Positions 25,158-32,909 of a stretch of 41,954 bases of DNA are shown piece after piece. Positions within the stretch are counted from its first letter, which is position 1. Each line of letters starts with the position of its first letter. A program made the position numbers and the translations under genes. The stretch lies in contig CALFJC010000018.1 of assembly GCA_937877655.1 (NCBI GenBank), positions 1-41,954 on the forward strand, written 5' to 3'. The DNA comes from an uncultured Selenomonadales bacterium (GTDB lineage: Bacteria > Bacillota > Negativicutes > Selenomonadales > Selenomonadaceae). Under the pieces are notes generated by a model. That model made no database searches. It had not been told where the DNA came from and worked only from the letters and a program-made list of their open reading frames with translations.

Positions 25158-26116
25158 CTGGCATCCCCCATTCCCATTTTTTTGAATTTGTGCCAAGACA
25201 TACCTATACAGCCGCCGTTGCAAAAAATTTTGTACTTGCAATTTTGGCATTCGCTCTCTTCTGAAGGTTTATATTCGACAAAAGGTTTCAGCGCATTACT
25301 CGATAAAATTTCTTCGAGAGTTTCATTTTCAAGGTTACCGACGCAAAAATTTTTTAGGCAAGTGCAAGGATAAACCTTTAAATCGGGGTAGACGTAAATT
25401 TTATCACGTCCGCCGCCGCAATTTTTTATGCGATGCCCCGTTTGCACCAGTGCATGAAGTTTCTCCCAATTTTTATCGTAGAGTTTGAAAGGAAAAAGCT
25501 TTTTTATTAAGAGCTTACAATGAGTCGTTTTAATAATTTCGTCAACAAAGGCGTTCCAATCATCAACAGCTAAAGAATTTTTTAAAGAGGCATTTCCGAA
25601 GGGCATTTCATAAGAAATTTTCCAATGCTTAAGGTTTGGCAGAGACTCAACAATTTTTTGCAGATTAAACATGGACTGCAAATTATCTTGATTAACGACG
25701 GAAGCAATGCTGTATTTAAAAGATTTTTCGTCAAGGTAATGAATTGTACTAAAAGTTTTTTGGAAATTGCCTTTGCCACGAATTTTATCGTGAAAAATTT
25801 CGTCGCCATCAACAGAAACTTGAAAAGAAACTTTTTCGCCGACATGCGGCAATTTTTCCAAACGAGATTTCAAAGTTCCGTTTGTGGTTACGGTAACGGT
25901 CTTTGCTTTATCGGCGACAAGCTTAAGGATTTTGAAAAAATCGGGATGTAAAGTGGGTTCGCCGCCCGTCAAAATTACGTCATGACATTTGAAAGATTGG
26001 GAAGCAAAAATTTTCTTTAAAGCCTCGTATGAAATCTCGTCGCCGTTTTGTCGTCCGCGAATGCACATATCGCAATTTAAATTACATTTTTCTGTCAACA
26101 ACAGATACACTTGCAA
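25130..26116 (-). CDS. Radical SAM/SPASM-type peptide maturase (first of three)
   Basis: About 328 residues. Cys11, Cys15 and Cys18 in CNLNCDMCIRG bind the catalytic cluster, and LTGGEPTLHPDF is the SAM motif. A SPASM domain follows with CTCLKNFC and CQNCKYKIFCNGGC, then a final Cys (DARCPRL). TTG 26116 is chosen because GAGGAGG lies 9 bp upstream. The longer frame upstream runs through the terminator-like hairpin. The ribosome binding segment (aggaggcaaattct) is the same as that of the peptide gene. It is the first maturase after the peptide gene. Confidence 0.86.
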   Translation of the reverse strand: MQVYLLLTEKCNLNCDMCIRGRQNGDEISYEALKKIFASQSFKCHDVILTGGEPTLHPDFFKILKLVADKAKTVTVTTNGTLKSRLEKLPHVGEKVSFQVSVDGDEIFHDKIRGKGNFQKTFSTIHYLDEKSFKYSIASVVNQDNLQSMFNLQKIVESLPNLKHWKISYEMPFGNASLKNSLAVDDWNAFVDEIIKTTHCKLLIKKLFPFKLYDKNWEKLHALVQTGHRIKNCGGGRDKIYVYPDLKVYPCTCLKNFCVGNLENETLEEILSSNALKPFVEYKPSEESECQNCKYKIFCNGGCIGMSWHKFKKMGMGDARCPRLSKLI

Positions 26117-26140
26117 AAGAATTTGCCTCCTCGTTTTGGC

Positions 26141-26183
26141 AAAAAGAAATCCGACTGAATTGCGTTTGAACACTCAATCGGAT
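26141..26183 (-). terminator. Attenuator-like hairpin between peptide gene and maturases
   Basis: On the minus strand ATCCGATTGAGT (26183-26172) pairs with ATTCAGTCGGAT (26160-26149) through 12 bp including G-U pairs, with an 11-nt loop. The following bases are TTCTTTTT. It sits 31 bp after the peptide stop and 25 bp before the first maturase start. Partial termination here would give more peptide mRNA than enzyme mRNA, as in many RiPP operons. Confidence 0.65.
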
Positions 26184-26213
26184 ATTCATAATTTGAAAAA
26201 TTCGGTTCAAAGA

Positions 26214-26336
26214 TTAGTTTGCTTCGCCCCACGAACACATATCGGACAAGCTCATTTCCTCGCAGGTTTCGCGGTTTGATTCTTCCCAAAGATTTTGCTC
26301 TTCGTTAGCAGATACTTCTTCGCGTTGGATCTCCAT
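26214..26336 (-). CDS. 40-residue acidic peptide, candidate RiPP precursor
   Basis: A short gene with a complete promoter and AAGGAGG ribosome binding site (8-bp spacing to ATG 26336). The peptide is rich in Glu, Asn and Ser and has Trp17, Trp36, Cys25 and Cys34. Its C-terminal part reads CEEMSLSDMCSWGEAN. It has no signal peptide. It is followed by an attenuator-like hairpin and three radical SAM genes on the same strand, so it is the likely substrate. By analogy, the acidic N-terminal half would be the leader and the two Cys and Trp36 the modified core. It resembles no precursor class that I know (it is not SCIFF-like or a CxxxC-repeat peptide). A gene this short is often missed by automated annotation. 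Confidence 0.7.
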   Translation of the reverse strand: MEIQREEVSANEEQNLWEESNRETCEEMSLSDMCSWGEAN

Positions 26337-26367
26337 AGAATTTGCCTCCTTAAAATTTCTACGCCGC

Positions 26368-26396
26368 ATTGTATCGCACGCCAAAAATTTTTTCAA
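26368..26396 (-). promoter_or_regulatory. Promoter of the peptide/radical SAM operon
   Basis: On the minus strand TTGAAA (26396-26391) and TACAAT (26373-26368) are 17 bp apart, with an AAATTTTT tract in the spacer. The leader to the ribosome binding site is nearly the same as that of metQ. Confidence 0.68.
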
Positions 26397-26402
26397 GGCA
26401 AG

Positions 26403-26431
26403 TTGCCAAAATCTGCGCGGCGAATTAAAAT
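26403..26431 (+). promoter_or_regulatory. Promoter of the first DUF6056-like gene
   Basis: TTGCCA (26403-26408) and TAAAAT (26426-26431) are 17 bp apart, divergent from the peptide operon promoter with about 7 bp between the two -35 elements. The octamer CTGCGCGG lies in the spacer. Confidence 0.55.
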
Positions 26432-26462
26432 TTGCCGAGAAAATTTTCAAGGAGGACTTTAT

Positions 26463-27863
26463 TTGAGATTCATAAATTATTTTTTGCGCCCGCCGATTTT
26501 ATTTGCGATTTTCGCGGGATTTTTTTTGCTGAGAACAATTTTGATGCCGCTTGCCTATGACGATTACGCTTATGCTTTTATCTGGGACGGAGCGCACGAC
26601 GGCAATTTACAAATGATGATGAAAGGTTCGCCCGAAATCGAAACTCGCCGGCGCATCGATTCTTTCGGAGATATTTTTGATTCAATGTGGTCGCATTATT
26701 TCACTTGGGGCGGAAGAATCTTTGCGCATTCGCTCGTTCAATTTTTTATGTGGATTGGCAAGCCCGCCTTCGACGTGGCGAACACAATAATTTTTATCGC
26801 GTTGGTGTTGTCGATAATCAAACTCTCCTCCGCGCAGATGAAACTTTCGCGAAATGTTTTGCTGTGGATTTTTTTCAGCTTGTTCATATTGTCGGCTTGG
26901 TCGATGACAACAATGTTTTGGCTGACGGGCTCCTGCAATTATATGTGGATGTCGCTCGTCCAATTAATTTTTTTGATTCCTTACGTCAACGCCCTGCGCT
27001 TGAAAAATTCGCCGCAAAAATTTTTGCCGATAATTCCTTTGGGATTTATGGCGGGCTGGTCGAACGAGGCGGGAGCATTGGCGACGATTTGCCTGACGAT
27101 TTTTTTAATCTCGCTGTGCAAGGCGCGGAAAATTTTTCGTTCGTGGATGACGGCGGGACTTGTCGCAATGATAATCGGCTGTGCCTTTATGATGTTTTCG
27201 CCGGGAAATTTGGTGCGCATGGAATTTTCCCACCCGAATTTCCGGTACGGCTTGGAAGTTTTCTTGGATCATTTGACGACGGAATTTCCGCGAGTCGTTG
27301 GCGCGAATGTGCTCGCGTTGATTCCGATGTTCATTTATTTTTTGCGAAGAGATTTTTTGGGGCGATTGAACACGAATGAAATTTTAATGCTTGCCTTCGC
27401 CGCGACGAATTTTCTGGTTGCCGTGATAATGTTGTTTTCGCCGGAATTTACCTTGCGCATTTCGATAACGTCAATGGTTTTCGCGCTAATTGCTTCGGCG
27501 AGCGCGATTTTGGAATTGGAACGCCGCCCGATAAAATTTTTGTCGGAAAAAATTCTGCGCGGAGTCTCGGCGGGATTAATCGCATTGTTCATCGCATATT
27601 TCGTGACGCTGATTTATATCGACGTTCAATTTTTCAAGGCGACGTGCCAAACGGAAAAATTTCTGCAAACTCACAAGGACATTGAACTGATTGAATTACA
27701 ACCCGTGCCGATTTCTCATCGCTTTGAAAAAATTCACGGCGACAGAGTGACGCGATATTACATGGCGCATTTCGGCGGTATCGACACAGACAAAAATGAC
27801 TGCAGAAATATAATTACCTCGCAATACTACGGGATTAAGGGGATTGTCGCCGTCAACGAGTAA
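26463..27863 (+). CDS. DUF6056-like multipass membrane protein, possible GT-C glycosyltransferase (paralogue 1)
   Basis: A 466-residue inner-membrane protein with about 10-11 hydrophobic segments. The first loop carries DDYAYAFIWDGAH and ETRRRIDSFGD, followed by HYFTWGGRIFAH. Acidic DD motifs in the first extracytoplasmic loop are typical of GT-C lipid-linked sugar transferases, which is inference. Other conserved blocks are LTGSCNYMWMS and GWSNEAGALAT, and SHRFEKIHGDR near the C-terminus. TTG 26463 is chosen with GGAGG at 7-bp spacing; the frame continues upstream without a ribosome binding site. The second copy lies at 28692 with a sirtuin gene between them. Confidence 0.75.
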   Translation: MRFINYFLRPPILFAIFAGFFLLRTILMPLAYDDYAYAFIWDGAHDGNLQMMMKGSPEIETRRRIDSFGDIFDSMWSHYFTWGGRIFAHSLVQFFMWIGKPAFDVANTIIFIALVLSIIKLSSAQMKLSRNVLLWIFFSLFILSAWSMTTMFWLTGSCNYMWMSLVQLIFLIPYVNALRLKNSPQKFLPIIPLGFMAGWSNEAGALATICLTIFLISLCKARKIFRSWMTAGLVAMIIGCAFMMFSPGNLVRMEFSHPNFRYGLEVFLDHLTTEFPRVVGANVLALIPMFIYFLRRDFLGRLNTNEILMLAFAATNFLVAVIMLFSPEFTLRISITSMVFALIASASAILELERRPIKFLSEKILRGVSAGLIALFIAYFVTLIYIDVQFFKATCQTEKFLQTHKDIELIELQPVPISHRFEKIHGDRVTRYYMAHFGGIDTDKNDCRNIITSQYYGIKGIVAVNE

Positions 27864-27869
27864 AAAAAT

Positions 27870-27897
27870 TTGCCAAACGCCGCGCAGTTTGTATAAT
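27870..27897 (+). promoter_or_regulatory. Promoter of the sirtuin gene
   Basis: TTGCCA (27870-27875) and TATAAT (27892-27897) are 16 bp apart, with the octamer CCGCGCAG in the spacer. The leader that follows is almost entirely a heptamer array. Confidence 0.6.
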
Positions 27898-27942
27898 TAG
27901 GAATTAGGAATTATGAATTAGGAATGAGGAATGAGGAATTAA
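27896..27942 (+). repeat. Heptamer array forming the leader of the sirtuin gene
   Basis: Repeated attagga/atgagga units run from the -10 element to the start codon. The last unit, gaggaatt, doubles as the ribosome binding site of the gene at 27944. Here the repeat appears to have taken over a functional role. Confidence 0.75.
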
Positions 27943-27943
27943 A

Positions 27944-28678
27944 ATGACGGACATAGAGAAACTTGGAAAAATTTTATCGGAAAGTTCAAGCGCGGTATTT
28001 TTCGGCGGAGCGGGCATGTCAACCGAGTCGGGCATTCCCGATTTTCGGAGCGCGAACGGAATTTACAATCAAAAACTTCACAAAACTTTTTCGCCCGAAG
28101 AAATGGCGTCTCATAATTTTTTTGTGAGGCATCCAGAAGAATTTTTTGCCTTTTATCGTGAAAGATTCGTTTATCTCGACGCAAAACCCAACGCGGGGCA
28201 CATTGCACTTGCCGAATTGGAAAAGAAAGGAATTTTAAGCGCGGTTGTCACGCAAAATATTGACGGACTTCATCAAATTGCCGGCTCGAAAGTTGTTTAT
28301 GAACTTCACGGCTCCATTCGGCGGAGTTTTTGCGTCAAATGCGGGAAAAAATACGGCGTTGAGTTCGTTATGAACAATATTCCCGTTCCTTACTGCGATT
28401 GCGGCGGCATTGTCAAGCCCGATGTCGTTCTTTACGGCGAAAATCTCGACGACAAGACAGTTGCAAACTCAATTCGGGCGATTTTGGACGCAGATACGCT
28501 GATTATCGGCGGCACGAGTTTAATTGTCTATCCTGCGGCGGGACTTATCAATTATTTTTGCGGACGGCACTTGATTTTGATAAATAAAAGCCCGACTCAA
28601 GCCGATTCCGACGCCGAATTGGTTATCAGAGAAAATATCGGCGAGACTTTGTCAAAAGCCGCCGCCTTGCTTGATTGA
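27944..28678 (+). CDS. cobB: NAD-dependent protein deacylase (sirtuin)
   Basis: Sir2-family enzyme, 244 residues, which removes acyl groups from lysine with use of NAD. The NAD site GAGMSTESGIPDFRS spans residues 22-36, TQNIDGLH 103-110, and the catalytic His122 is in ELHGS. A zinc site is formed by Cys130, Cys133, Cys151 and Cys153, and KPDVVLYGE follows. It is complete, with no truncation. The gene lies between two DUF6056-like paralogues, and its stop overlaps the ribosome binding site region of the second. Confidence 0.95.
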   Translation: MTDIEKLGKILSESSSAVFFGGAGMSTESGIPDFRSANGIYNQKLHKTFSPEEMASHNFFVRHPEEFFAFYRERFVYLDAKPNAGHIALAELEKKGILSAVVTQNIDGLHQIAGSKVVYELHGSIRRSFCVKCGKKYGVEFVMNNIPVPYCDCGGIVKPDVVLYGENLDDKTVANSIRAILDADTLIIGGTSLIVYPAAGLINYFCGRHLILINKSPTQADSDAELVIRENIGETLSKAAALLD

Positions 28679-28691
28679 AGGAGAAATTTTT

Positions 28692-30125
28692 TTGACATTT
28701 TTTCAATGGATAAATCAAACGCTGAATTCTTCGCGGTCGCTGATTCTTTTTGTGACCTTCGCGGGCTTTTTTTTCCTGCGAACAACTTTTTTGCCGCTCA
28801 GTCACGACGATTATGCCTACGCTTTCATTTGGGACGGCGCGAACGGCGGAAATTTGGAGCAAATGTATTTCGGCTCGGAAGAAGTCGAAACAAGACGGCG
28901 CGTTGACTCTTTAAATGATATTTTTCAATCGATGGAGTCGCATTATTTCACTTGGGGCGGAAGAATTTTCGCGCACGGGCTCGCGCAACTCTTTATTTGT
29001 CTCGGAAAACCGGTTTTCGACGTTGCAAATACGATAATGTTCATCTTTTTGGTCTTGACGATAATAAATTTGTCGAATACGTGGCTGAAAATTTCTCGGC
29101 AAGCCTTGCTTTGGATTTTTTTGAGCCTGTTTTTATTCTCGGCGGCGTCTCTGATGAGTTTATTTTGGCTGACGGGCTCCTGTAACTATATGTGGATGTC
29201 ATTTTTCCAACTTTTTTTCTTAACGCCGTATGTAAAAGCGTTGCGGTCGGGCGAAGTCGGCAATTCGATTTTAAATTTCTTGCTGATGATACTTTTGGGC
29301 TTGGCGGCGGGCTGGTCGAACGAGGCGGGCGCATTGGCGACGGTTTGTTTGACAATTTTTTTGGTCGTCATGTGCAAAATCAAGGGAATTTTCCGCGTAT
29401 GGATGATAGCGGGGCTCGTTTCGTTGATAATCGGTTGCGCGTTCATGATTCTTGCGCCGGGAAATTTTGCGCGATTGGCATTTGCACACCCGAATTTTCA
29501 TTACACGGCGGCAGTTTTCTTTGAACACTTGACAAACGGCTTCGGCAGAGTGATTGCGGCGGATTTTTTGGCTTTAATCCCGCTGTTCATTTATTTTTTG
29601 CAAAGAAAATCTTCGGGCTTGAACATGGCGGAAATTTTAATGTTGGCATTCACGGCGGCGGGCTTTTTGGTTCCCGTTGCAATGTTATTTTCGCCCGAAT
29701 TTAATTTGCGAGTCTCCGTTCCGTCGCTGGCTTTTATTTTGGTTGCCTCGACAAGCGCGATTTTGGAATCCGAAAGGCAACGCTTGAAATTTTCTCTGAA
29801 TTTGCCGAAAAAATTTCAGCGCGGCGTCTCGATAGCGTTGACTTCGATTTTAATCGCTTACTTCGCGACATTTATTTATGTGGACATCTCGATATTCAAC
29901 GCGGCGCGGCGGCAAGTCAGATACATTGAGCGAAATTCCGAACTGGATCCTATACCGATGCCGCAAATGCCGATTCGTCACCGCTTTGAAAAAATTCACG
30001 GCGACAGAACGGCGGTTCCCTATCTGAAATTTTTCGCGGGCGTTATCGAAAATCCGAATTTCTGTTTGAATATGCTTGTTTCGCAATATTACGGCGTCAA
30101 ACATGTCGTCGCCGATAATAAATAG
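28692..30125 (+). CDS. DUF6056-like multipass membrane protein, possible GT-C glycosyltransferase (paralogue 2)
   Basis: A 477-residue paralogue of the protein at 26463. It has the same DDYAYAFIWDGAN and ETRRRVDSLND loop motifs, HYFTWGGRIFAHG, LTGSCNYMWMS, GWSNEAGALATV and a C-terminal RHRFEKIHGDR. The level of identity looks like an old duplication, with several diverged loops. TTG 28692 is chosen with AAGGAG upstream that overlaps the sirtuin stop, so it is coupled to that gene. Membrane glycosyl transfer, for example in LPS or surface polymer assembly, is only inferred. Confidence 0.75.
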   Translation: MTFFQWINQTLNSSRSLILFVTFAGFFFLRTTFLPLSHDDYAYAFIWDGANGGNLEQMYFGSEEVETRRRVDSLNDIFQSMESHYFTWGGRIFAHGLAQLFICLGKPVFDVANTIMFIFLVLTIINLSNTWLKISRQALLWIFLSLFLFSAASLMSLFWLTGSCNYMWMSFFQLFFLTPYVKALRSGEVGNSILNFLLMILLGLAAGWSNEAGALATVCLTIFLVVMCKIKGIFRVWMIAGLVSLIIGCAFMILAPGNFARLAFAHPNFHYTAAVFFEHLTNGFGRVIAADFLALIPLFIYFLQRKSSGLNMAEILMLAFTAAGFLVPVAMLFSPEFNLRVSVPSLAFILVASTSAILESERQRLKFSLNLPKKFQRGVSIALTSILIAYFATFIYVDISIFNAARRQVRYIERNSELDPIPMPQMPIRHRFEKIHGDRTAVPYLKFFAGVIENPNFCLNMLVSQYYGVKHVVADNK

Positions 30126-30290
30126 TGGCAGATGGAAAACTTTACAAGTGACGGGTCTTTTTCCGCCTGACTTCGTTGTAGCGCGCTAGACGTACCTAAG
30201 TACGCCGTCGCGCTTACGCCTCGTCAGTCGAAAAAATTCCTCGTCACATTCTGATTTTGAGTTTACCAACACACCCTAATTTCAAGGAGG
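30126..30290. repeat. MITE-like long palindromic element
   Basis: About 165 bp with imperfect inverted ends (tggaaaactt against the complement of gagtttaccaa) around a long hairpin. The outer arm is GTGACGGGTC...CTGAC against GTCAG...CCTCGTCAC, and the inner arm GTAGCGCG against CGCGCTTAC, with GTACctaaGTAC at the tip. A decayed relative lies at 32700-32775. No gene is seen. Confidence 0.65.
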
Positions 30291-30297
30291 TTTTAAA

Positions 30298-30645
30298 ATG
30301 TCTGATTGCATTTTTTGCAAAATCGCGGCGGGCGAAGTCCCTTCTCAAAAAGTTTACGAGGATGAAACCGTTATCGCGTTCAAAGATTTGTCCCCGAAGG
30401 CTCCGATTCACGTTCTGATTGTCCCGAAAAAACATATTCAGAGCGTCGCGCATTTCCAAGCGGAGGATAAGGAACTTGCCGCGCATATTTTTGTTGACGT
30501 TGTGCCGAAACTCGCCGCCGACTTCGGAGTTGCCGACGCGGGCTTCCGCCTCGCGATTAACACCGGCAAAGACGGCGGACAAAGTGTCCCTCATTTGCAT
30601 GTTCACTTCCTCGCTAAAAGAAAAATGACTTGGCCGCCCGGCTGA
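30298..30645 (+). CDS. HIT family (HinT-like) nucleotide-binding protein
   Basis: A 115-residue histidine triad protein that hydrolyses purine nucleoside phosphoramidates and similar adenylates. The triad HLHVH is at 99-103 with the HinT-type end (LAKRKMTWPPG). The N-terminal CIFCKIAAGE carries a Cys pair that can bind zinc. ATG 30298 has AAGGAGG. It is a single-gene unit ending in a bidirectional terminator. Confidence 0.95.
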   Translation: MSDCIFCKIAAGEVPSQKVYEDETVIAFKDLSPKAPIHVLIVPKKHIQSVAHFQAEDKELAAHIFVDVVPKLAADFGVADAGFRLAINTGKDGGQSVPHLHVHFLAKRKMTWPPG

Positions 30646-30686
30646 AATTTAATTAGGAATTATGAATTAGGAATTAGGAATCAAAA

Positions 30687-30728
30687 AAAAATTAGCCGCT
30701 CCAAAATTCGGAGCGGTTTTTTTATTTG
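30687..30728. terminator. Bidirectional terminator between the HIT and TRAP genes
   Basis: CCGCTCC and GGAGCGG pair around AAAATTC, with an A-run before and a T-run after. It serves the HIT gene on the plus strand and the TRAP permease on the minus strand. A heptamer array precedes it at 30648-30682. Confidence 0.88.
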
Positions 30729-30755
30729 TTTGTTCCAAAAAATTTGTTCAACTTG

Positions 30756-32666
30756 TTAAGATTTTTTTCTGAGTTGCAACATCAAAATTGCCGCGAAAAT
30801 TGCAACGCCTGCAATGTCCGTCGCAAGCCCCGGTTTAATCATCATCAAGCCGCCCGCGCCCAAAATTATTCGCTCAAAAGTTTTCAGCGGCGCGGCAAGA
30901 TAGCCGATAAGCGAAGAACTCAACGCAACCATTCCGACTATCGCCGTCAATAACGACAAGCCCAAGCCCGCCGTCAATCCGTCCATCAATAAAAGTTCGG
31001 GGCTCAAAACAAACATGTAAGGGATTATGAACGCCGCGATTGCCAATTTAGACGCGTTGATTCCGGTTTTTAATGCGTTGCCGCCCGATATTCCCGAACC
31101 CGCATAAGCCGCCAATGCTACCGGCGGAGTCACGTCCGCTATTATTCCGAAATAAAAAACAAACATGTGCGCCGCCAACATCGGTACGCCCATTTGTATC
31201 AGCGCGGGTGCCGCTATCGTCGAAGTGATAACGTAATTCGCCGTCGTCGGCACGCCCATTCCCAAAATTATCGCCGTTATCATCGTCAAAAACATGCTCG
31301 GCAATACCATTCCGCCCGATAAATCCAAAAGTGCCGAAGCCAATTTCAATCCCACGCCCGTTTTCGTCACCACGCCGATTATTATTCCCGCCGCCGCGCA
31401 GGCAACCAAGACGCCCAAAACATTTCTCGCGCCCGTCTCCAAACCTTTGATAATTTCTTGCGGACTCATGCGCGTTGATTTTTTTATGCTCGAAACCAAA
31501 ATCGATAAAATTATCGCAACCAACGCCGCACGCATCGGAGTATAGCCGCTGACCAATAAATAAACGATAACTATCAGCGGAATTGACAAATGCCCGCGTG
31601 TTTTTAAAAGTTCTCCGAGTTTCGGGAGCTCTGCGCGGGGTAAACCTTTTAAATTATTTCTCTTCGCCTCAAAATGTACTCCGAGCCAGACGCCCGCAAA
31701 ATATAAAAATGCCGGGATAACTGCCGCCTTCACAATTTCGACGTAAGGCACTCCGACAAACTCCGCCATTAAAAATGCCGCCGCACCCATGACAGGCGGC
31801 ATTAATTGTCCGCCCGTCGAAGCCGCCGCCTCAACCGCGCCCGCAAAATCTTTGTGATAGCCCAATTTTTTCATCATCGGAATTGTCAATGAACCCGTTC
31901 CGACAACATTCGCAACCGAAGAGCCGCTGACCGTTCCCATTAAGCCGCTCGATAAAACTGCTACCTTCGCGGGACCGCCGCTCGCCCAACCAGCTATCGA
32001 ATTCGCCACGTCTATAAAAAATTTTCCGAGCCCCGTGCCTTCCAAATAAGCTCCAAACAATATGAACAGAAAAATAAACGTCGAAGACACGCCCAAAGGT
32101 ATTCCGAATATCCCTTCCGTCGTGAAATAAACGTGACTTACAAAATAATCTATCGTCAAGCCCCTGTGCGCCAAAATCCCCGGCATGTATTCGCCGAAAA
32201 ATGCATAGCCGATAAAAAATAATACCACACAAACCATCGGGATTCCCACAACGCGCCGCGCCGCCTCAATTACAAGCAAAATTCCCAACGCGCCGACAAA
32301 AACGTCCGTTTGAGTCGGCAACGCCGCACGCAATATCAGTTCCCGATAATTTATCACGATATATGCCGGAGCCGCCGCCCCCATTATCGCCAAAATTAAA
32401 TCCAACGGGTGAAGTTTGTCGCGCCGCCATGATTTTTTCGTCGGATAAAGCAAAAACGATAAGCATAATCCAAAACCTAAATGAATCGCTCGCTGTATCT
32501 GCGCGTCCAAGAGCCCGAAACTCGCCGTGTAAATTTGAAATACCGAAAAACTTATCGCTATCGCCGAAATTATTTTCGCCATCGCGCCCGTGTATTCCAT
32601 CGTGTTTGACTCGGCATCATATTTCTTTAAAACTTCTTCTGCAGTCATCTCTTTTCTTTCGCTCAT
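30756..32666 (-). CDS. TRAP transporter fused permease (4TM/12TM, TAXI type)
   Basis: A 636-residue inner-membrane protein that unites the small (DctQ-like) and large (DctM-like) subunits of a tripartite ATP-independent transporter for organic acids. About 16 transmembrane segments are apparent. The DctM signature stretches are SGSSVANVVGTGSLTIPMM, STGGQLMPPVMGAAAF and GMGVPTTANYVITST. Fused permeases usually work with a TAXI-type binding protein. No such gene is adjacent, so the partner is elsewhere or the cluster is split. Start ATG 32666 follows GAGGTG. Confidence 0.93.
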   Translation of the reverse strand: MSERKEMTAEEVLKKYDAESNTMEYTGAMAKIISAIAISFSVFQIYTASFGLLDAQIQRAIHLGFGLCLSFLLYPTKKSWRRDKLHPLDLILAIMGAAAPAYIVINYRELILRAALPTQTDVFVGALGILLVIEAARRVVGIPMVCVVLFFIGYAFFGEYMPGILAHRGLTIDYFVSHVYFTTEGIFGIPLGVSSTFIFLFILFGAYLEGTGLGKFFIDVANSIAGWASGGPAKVAVLSSGLMGTVSGSSVANVVGTGSLTIPMMKKLGYHKDFAGAVEAAASTGGQLMPPVMGAAAFLMAEFVGVPYVEIVKAAVIPAFLYFAGVWLGVHFEAKRNNLKGLPRAELPKLGELLKTRGHLSIPLIVIVYLLVSGYTPMRAALVAIILSILVSSIKKSTRMSPQEIIKGLETGARNVLGVLVACAAAGIIIGVVTKTGVGLKLASALLDLSGGMVLPSMFLTMITAIILGMGVPTTANYVITSTIAAPALIQMGVPMLAAHMFVFYFGIIADVTPPVALAAYAGSGISGGNALKTGINASKLAIAAFIIPYMFVLSPELLLMDGLTAGLGLSLLTAIVGMVALSSSLIGYLAAPLKTFERIILGAGGLMMIKPGLATDIAGVAIFAAILMLQLRKKS

Positions 32667-32699
32667 TAAGGTCACCTCGCAAATTTTTTAAGAAATTTC

Positions 32700-32775
32700 G
32701 CGCACGCTCGAAAAAATTCCTGCAAAAAAGATTTCATGTAGTCGGCAAATGAATTTACCAACAGCCCCTAATTAT
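32700..32775. repeat. Decayed relative of the MITE-like element
   Basis: gctcgaaaaaattcctg and gaatttaccaacagcccctaat correspond to tcgaaaaaattcctcg and gagtttaccaacacacccta in the element at 30126. The palindromic core is missing. The rest of 32667-32859 shows only AT-rich sequence with no gene. Confidence 0.4.
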
Positions 32776-32859
32776 TCTTTTAATGCAGAAGAAATAGGGC
32801 GGCGTGACAAAAATAAAATCGTCCTCAAAAAAAATTGCACGAAAAAAAATTCTTAACTG

Positions 32860-32890
32860 TTGACTTAGAGCCGCTTTAATCTGATAAAAT
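32860..32890 (+). promoter_or_regulatory. Possible promoter of the aldo/keto reductase gene
   Basis: TTGACT (32860-32865) and TAAAAT (32885-32890) are 19 bp apart, longer than optimal. They lie just before GCGCGGAGG and the ATG at 32910. Confidence 0.4.
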
Positions 32891-32909
32891 TTGCGCGGAG
32901 GTGTTCAGT

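Noticed and set aside
26687..27379. 230-codon frame overlapping the first DUF6056-like gene
   Set aside because: It is in another frame of the same strand, and its paralogue 29192-29524 shows the same shadow.
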